Of a stretch of 28,218 nucleotides of DNA, positions 24,529 to 28,218 are shown piece by piece. The translations under genes and the position numbers were made by a program. Position 1 is the first letter of the stretch. The number at the start of each line of letters is the position of its first letter. The notes beneath the pieces were generated by a model. That model was not told where the DNA came from and searched no databases. It worked only from the letters and a program-made list of their open reading frames with translations. Source of the DNA: Prado023 sp049688395 (GTDB taxonomy: Bacteria; Actinomycetota; Actinomycetes; S36-B12; CAIYMF01); the NCBI GenBank assembly GCA_049688395.1, contig JBAVKQ010000008.1, positions 1-28,218 on the forward strand, read 5' to 3'.

Positions 24529-27023
24529 GCGACCGCCGCCTCGATGACCGCGAACCAGTCCGAGAGCAGTGCATCGGCACGATCGTCGCTGTCGGCCTCG
24601 ACCCAGAGCTGGATCACCGCCTCGGACTGGTCGGGCACGGCCAGCACCCACGCCCCGTCCGGCTCCTGGATGCGCACGCCCTCGGCGGTGTCCACGGCGC
24701 GGCTGCCCGCCGCCTCGATCAGCGCGCGCATCACCGCACCGCGGCGCGCCCACGGGGTGGGCACCGCGGCACGCGCCATGTGCGCCTCGGGGATTCGCCG
24801 CTCGATGGCCGAGAGCGTCAGCTGGGTGCGCGCCACGAGGCCGACCAGTCGGACGAACGCCGCGATCCCGTCCACGTTCGGGCCCATCTCCGGCACGATG
24901 AACCCACCGTGCCCGTCCCCGGCGAAGATCAGCCCCGGTGTGACGGGGGCGGCCCCGGACAGCGCCGTCGACGAGGTGCCCGTCCAGGTCACGCCCACCG
25001 AGTGGTAGTGCGCCACCGCCTCGGCGACCCGCGTGATGCTCGCGGGCAGGGCCACCGTCCCGCTGTGCCGCTCCGCGGCCACCAGGTCGAGCATGACCAG
25101 CAGGGCGCGGCCGTTGTCCAGCGCCCGGCCGGACTCGTCGACGACCGACAACCGTTCGCCGGTGGGGTCGAACCGGATGCCGAGGTCGGACTTGGACGAC
25201 GCGACCAGCTCGGCCAGCTGGGCCATCGCGGCGTGGTAGGAGCTCGACGTCGAGGTCGGGTTGACCTCGTCCAGGCGGTTGTTCACCGTCAGCACGCTCA
25301 CGCTCAGCGCAGCGAGCACCCGGGGCAGCACGAGCGCGGCGGTGCCCGAGCCGGTGTCCACGACCACCTTGAGGTTCGCCTCGGCGACCCCGGAGGTGTC
25401 GATGGCGGTCCCCAGCTGCACGGAGTACTCGTCCACGCTGCGGTGCGGGGTGTGGATGTCGCCGATCTGGCCGGGAAACGCGCGCCGGAAGTCGCGGCGG
25501 GCCAGGATCCGTTCGAGCTGCTGCTGCTCGTTGACCGTCAGATCGGAGCCGGTGGACCCCAGCAGGAGCAGGTCCAGGCTCTCGGGGACCCCGAGCGTGG
25601 TGCGCAGGTACACCCCGCCCGCCGCGGCGCGGCCCACGTCCGAGCGCACGATGGGCAGCGGCATGATCCGCAGATCGCGTACGTCCAGGCCGGCGGCGGT
25701 CAGCGAGCCGGCCAGGGCCCGATTCATGGCCCGGGCTGCCCGCGAGTGGTCCCGGCCCAGGGTCACGGTCGAGCCACTGGGCAGCAGGGCCGCGAACGCG
25801 GCAGCCAGCCGGACCACGAACTCCGGGGTGATGTCGAGGTTCATCACGCCGCTGACCCCACGCGGGCCGAACAGGGTCCGGTGCGCCTGGTTCTCCAGGA
25901 TCACGTGATCGCTGACCACCGCACCGGACTCGACCCGCTTGGCCGGATAGATGTGCACCCCGGAACGGACGTGCACCTCCTCGCCCAACAGGCACTCGTC
26001 GGCGATCACAGCCCCGGGATCCACCCGGCTGCGAGCCCGGACCTCGCTGGAGCGCCCCACCAGCGCGCCGCTGATCTGCGTGCCGGCGTCGACGTACACG
26101 CTGGCACCGAGCAGCGACCCGACCACCTGCGCTCCGCGGCGCAGCACCACGTTGTTGCCCAGGACGGTTCCGGGCCCCACGACGCACTCGGGCTCGACCC
26201 GGGCATTGGCCCCGATGAAGCACGGCCCCACCATCGTGGCGTGCGTGTCGACCATGGCGCCCTGCCCGAGCCAGACCTGCGGGGCCACCTCGAACCCGGC
26301 CACCCGGGCCCGGACCCGACCGTTGAGCACATCGGTCTGGACCGAGAGGAAGTTGGCGATGGTCCCCACGTCCTCCCAGTAGGCGTCCATGACGCAGCCG
26401 AAGATCGGCTCGCCGGCAGCCATGAGGGCCGGGAACACGTCGGAGGACCAGTCCACCTTCTCGCCCTCGGGGACGAACTCGAGCACCCGGGGGTCCATCA
26501 CGTAGATGCCGGTGTTCACCACGTCGGAGACCACCTGACCCCAGGAGGGCTTCTCCACGAACCGTTCGATCCGCCCGTCGGGGCCCATGATGACGTTGCC
26601 GAACTCGATCACGTTCGGCTTGCTGACCAGCGCCACGCTGACCAGCGCCCCGGTGCGCCGGTGGAAGGCCATCAACTCGCCGAGGTCGACGTCGGTCAAC
26701 GAGTCCCCGGAGACCACCAGAAACGGTTCGCCGTGCAGGTCGGCCTCGGCGTTCTTGACGCTGCCCGCGGTTCCCAGCGGGGTGCGTTCGGTGGAATAGG
26801 TCAGCCGCACCCCGTAATCCGCGCCGTCGCCGAAGTAGGACCGGATGCTGCTGGCCAGGTACTGCACGGTGACCACGGCCTCAGCCACGCCGTGCGCCGC
26901 GAGCAGCCGGAGCAGGTGGCCCATGATCGGCTCGCCGACCACCGGCAGGAGCGGCTTGGGGATGTTGCTGGTCAGCGGGCGCAGCCGGGTGCCCTCACCC
27001 CCGGCCATCACGACCGCCCGCAT
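24525..27023 (-). CDS. Mannose-1-phosphate guanylyltransferase-type NDP-sugar pyrophosphorylase with degenerate phosphomutase domain
   Basis: An 832-residue three-part protein. Residues 1-235 are a nucleotidyltransferase with signature AGGEGTRLRPLT (7-18), PKPLLPV, SGDSLTDVD (105-113), FVEKPS and WEDVGT. Residues about 247-375 are left-handed beta-helix repeats. Residues about 385-832 resemble a phosphohexomutase, but the phosphoserine TASHNP loop is absent (YLRTTLGVPES at its place), the metal loop DGDxDR reads DPTGER (619-624), and the sugar loop reads GDGHGG (702-707). It probably makes GDP-mannose or another NDP-sugar; mutase activity is doubtful. GDP-mannose would feed PimA. It starts three bases after the phosphatidyltransferase stop and overlaps the next gene by four. 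Confidence 0.85.
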   Translation of the reverse strand: MRAVVMAGGEGTRLRPLTSNIPKPLLPVVGEPIMGHLLRLLAAHGVAEAVVTVQYLASSIRSYFGDGADYGVRLTYSTERTPLGTAGSVKNAEADLHGEPFLVVSGDSLTDVDLGELMAFHRRTGALVSVALVSKPNVIEFGNVIMGPDGRIERFVEKPSWGQVVSDVVNTGIYVMDPRVLEFVPEGEKVDWSSDVFPALMAAGEPIFGCVMDAYWEDVGTIANFLSVQTDVLNGRVRARVAGFEVAPQVWLGQGAMVDTHATMVGPCFIGANARVEPECVVGPGTVLGNNVVLRRGAQVVGSLLGASVYVDAGTQISGALVGRSSEVRARSRVDPGAVIADECLLGEEVHVRSGVHIYPAKRVESGAVVSDHVILENQAHRTLFGPRGVSGVMNLDITPEFVVRLAAAFAALLPSGSTVTLGRDHSRAARAMNRALAGSLTAAGLDVRDLRIMPLPIVRSDVGRAAAGGVYLRTTLGVPESLDLLLLGSTGSDLTVNEQQQLERILARRDFRRAFPGQIGDIHTPHRSVDEYSVQLGTAIDTSGVAEANLKVVVDTGSGTAALVLPRVLAALSVSVLTVNNRLDEVNPTSTSSSYHAAMAQLAELVASSKSDLGIRFDPTGERLSVVDESGRALDNGRALLVMLDLVAAERHSGTVALPASITRVAEAVAHYHSVGVTWTGTSSTALSGAAPVTPGLIFAGDGHGGFIVPEMGPNVDGIAAFVRLVGLVARTQLTLSAIERRIPEAHMARAAVPTPWARRGAVMRALIEAAGSRAVDTAEGVRIQEPDGAWVLAVPDQSEAVIQLWVEADSDDRADALLSDWFAVIEAAVA

Positions 27024-27026
27024 GAC

Positions 27027-27626
27027 TCAGGCCCCGGCCGGCAGTGCAGGCCCAGCCAGCACGGAGTGCGCCTGGCGCAGGTAGAGCAGCGCCGAGTAGA
27101 GGTAGAGCCCAGCACCCCAGAGCGCCAGGGCCCAGCCGAAGACCCGGGCGAGGTCCTCGATCCCGGTCTGCGGCGCCGCACCCCACAGCAGCAGCGGGAA
27201 GCTGAGCATCAGGTTGAAGGTCGCAGCCTTGCCCACGAAGTTCACCGGCAGCCCGGTGACGCCGTGGGACTTGAGCCGGGCCATCTGGATGGACAGGATC
27301 AGGTCACGACCCACCAGCAGCGCGACGAACCACCACGGCACGATCCCGCGCGCGAGGAAGACGATCAGCACGGCGAGCGTGGCCAGCCGGTCAGCGATCG
27401 GGTCCAGCAGCTGACCGATTCGCGTGACCTGGCCCCAGCGCCGCGCCAGCAGACCGTCGAGGTAGTCGGTGGCCGCACCGAGGGCCAGGACCAGCGCGGC
27501 CAAGCCGTCGCGCTGCGGCCCGAGGGCCAGCCAGACGAAGACGGGGATGCTCAGCAGGCGCAGGACGCTGAGCAGGTTGGGCACGGTCCAGACGAGGTTG
27601 CGCACCTGCGTCTGCTCGCTCGGCAT
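27027..27626 (-). CDS. CDP-alcohol phosphatidyltransferase (pgsA2-like)
   Basis: A 199-residue integral membrane enzyme with the full CDP-alcohol motif (DYLDGLLARRWGQVTRIGQL followed by LDPIADR) and several membrane segments. The N-terminal TVPNLLSVLRLLSIP block is that of phosphatidylglycerophosphate- or cardiolipin-synthase-type members rather than the inositol-specific one at 12281. By position it corresponds to mycobacterial pgsA2 (Rv1822); the acceptor alcohol is not settled. The ATG at 27624-27626 begins the homology; the frame upstream is not coding-like. It is the first gene of a tightly packed run to gcvH. TAGGCT at 27658-27663 may be its -10. Confidence 0.9.
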   Translation of the reverse strand: MPSEQTQVRNLVWTVPNLLSVLRLLSIPVFVWLALGPQRDGLAALVLALGAATDYLDGLLARRWGQVTRIGQLLDPIADRLATLAVLIVFLARGIVPWWFVALLVGRDLILSIQMARLKSHGVTGLPVNFVGKAATFNLMLSFPLLLWGAAPQTGIEDLARVFGWALALWGAGLYLYSALLYLRQAHSVLAGPALPAGA

Positions 27627-27657
27627 GCCTCGCCCCGTTCCCACTGGATCCTGGGGA

Positions 27658-27663
27658 AGCCTA
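27658..27663 (-). promoter_or_regulatory. Weak candidate -10 for the pgsA2-gcvH operon
   Basis: TAGGCT on the minus strand, about 32 bases before the start at 27626. No -35 is recognised. The rest of the 106-base gap contains an imperfect hairpin (about 27683-27716: GGACG and CGTCC arms with outer CGTGC and GCACG) that could end the TM2 transcript. Confidence 0.3.
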
Positions 27664-27732
27664 CCCCGTCGGCGATTCACCGGCGTGCGGACGAGTTCAG
27701 AGCGTCCCGACCGCACGGCAGATCGACGCGGG

Positions 27733-28104
27733 TCACCAGTTCGACAGGACCCGGCCCTCCTTGTCCTTGAACGAGCCCACCAGGATGAGGACGAAGTCGA
27801 TGAGGATCCAGATCCCGAGCCCGCCGAGGGTCAGGATCATCAGGATCCCCGTGCCGATCTTGCCGACGTAGAACCGGTGCACCCCGATCACGCCCAGGAA
27901 CCAGGCCAGCAGGGCCGCGGCCAAGCGACTCTTCGGGCTGGCCGGCTGGCCGGAGACATCGAACTGGGGCTTGCCGTTGGGGAACACCGGAACCGTGGTC
28001 CCGAGCGGGGCGGCCGCACCGGTCGGATAGGTCGGGGGCGGCGGGGGCGGCGGGAACGAGCTGGGCGATTCAGTGCTGGGCGTCCGGTCGTCGTTGCTGG
28101 TCAT
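27733..28104 (-). CDS. TM2-domain membrane protein with proline-rich N-terminus
   Basis: A 123-residue protein. Residues 1-57 are polar and contain a run of eight prolines and the sequence FPNGKPQFD; residues 58-111 are a TM2 domain with two membrane helices, the conserved GVIGVHRFYVGK turn and an Asp in the second helix (ILIDFVLI). TM2 proteins are common in actinobacteria; their function is not known. The ATG at 28102-28104 is preceded by a weak GGAAG site; an ATG six codons upstream has no better support. It is separated from the downstream operon by 106 bases. Confidence 0.85.
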   Translation of the reverse strand: MTSNDDRTPSTESPSSFPPPPPPPTYPTGAAAPLGTTVPVFPNGKPQFDVSGQPASPKSRLAAALLAWFLGVIGVHRFYVGKIGTGILMILTLGGLGIWILIDFVLILVGSFKDKEGRVLSNW

Positions 28105-28218
28105 GATTCTTCCGATCTGCAAGGCAGGTGGTAGGTGGGTGGTAGACCGATCATGCCCGACGCGGGGCAGTCCCGGAGGCAGGCGCGCCTCACCAGAGCG
28201 TGACGGCGCGCCGGGAGT
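28105..28218. other. Right edge, no gene assigned
   Basis: This segment holds the upstream region of the TM2 gene, including repeated GGTAGGTGG/GGTGGTAG runs near 28130-28145. No complete or clearly partial coding sequence can be supported before the window ends. Confidence 0.4.

Noticed and set aside
24780..27770. 996-residue plus-strand open frame spanning several minus-strand genes
   Set aside because: It crosses gene boundaries, has a His/Gln/Asp-rich shadow composition and no ribosome site or motif.

Overview
The window looks like chromosomal core DNA from a high-GC Actinomycetota. GC-rich third positions, frequent GTG starts, 1-4 nt stop/start overlaps, a phosphatidylinositol-mannoside (PIM) lipid locus and a glycine-cleavage/MerR/FHA locus in mycobacterial-like order all point that way. 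I cannot name the genus from sequence alone. No tRNA, rRNA, CRISPR array or insertion sequence was recognised.

Region 1 (1-4057) resembles a small stress or sulfur-redox island. It holds a universal stress protein, a divergent NifX/NafY-like small protein, and a four-domain CoA-disulfide-reductase-type flavoenzyme carrying rhodanese, TusA and DsrE-type domains. The first 460 bases contain no confident gene, but do contain a possible 3' coding remnant and a G-run-rich minus strand. A near-perfect 28-bp palindrome containing both stop codons ends this region.

Region 2 (4080-12925, all minus strand) reads, in transcription order: phosphatidylinositol-phosphate synthase-type pgsA, PIM acyltransferase patA, mannosyltransferase pimA, an anchored unknown protein, a DUF3048 lipoprotein, pdxS, pdxT, yebC and a WS/DGAT acyltransferase. 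The first four are overlapping or tightly spaced and would make the PIM membrane anchor. pdxS/pdxT make pyridoxal phosphate. The WS/DGAT has an N-terminal Lys-Ala-Pro repeat like the tail of histone H1 or mycobacterial HupB.

Region 3 (13034-16388) holds an EF-G-like GTPase (EF-G2 type), a hotdog thioesterase and a HAD phosphatase.

Region 4 (16427-28104, all minus strand) matches from memory the Mycobacterium tuberculosis Rv1832-Rv1822 order. In transcription order it is: TM2 protein, CDP-alcohol phosphatidyltransferase, NDP-sugar pyrophosphorylase with a degenerate phosphomutase domain, DUF881, small basic protein, DUF881, gcvH, zinc-ribbon/FHA protein, FtsR-like MerR, DUF151 nuclease-like protein, second MerR, and gcvP. 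The two MerR genes sit near two inverted repeats of the form ACCTC-N5-GAGGT, candidate shared operators.

The most notable observations are the histone-like tail on the lipid-synthesis enzyme, the paired MerR-type operators, the zinc-ribbon GarA-like protein without the mycobacterial phospho-threonine motif, the degenerate mutase domain, and a recurring TANNNT hexamer 7-10 nt upstream of starts that lack a good ribosome-binding site. No wholly new multi-gene system is evident; most of the window is conserved housekeeping DNA.
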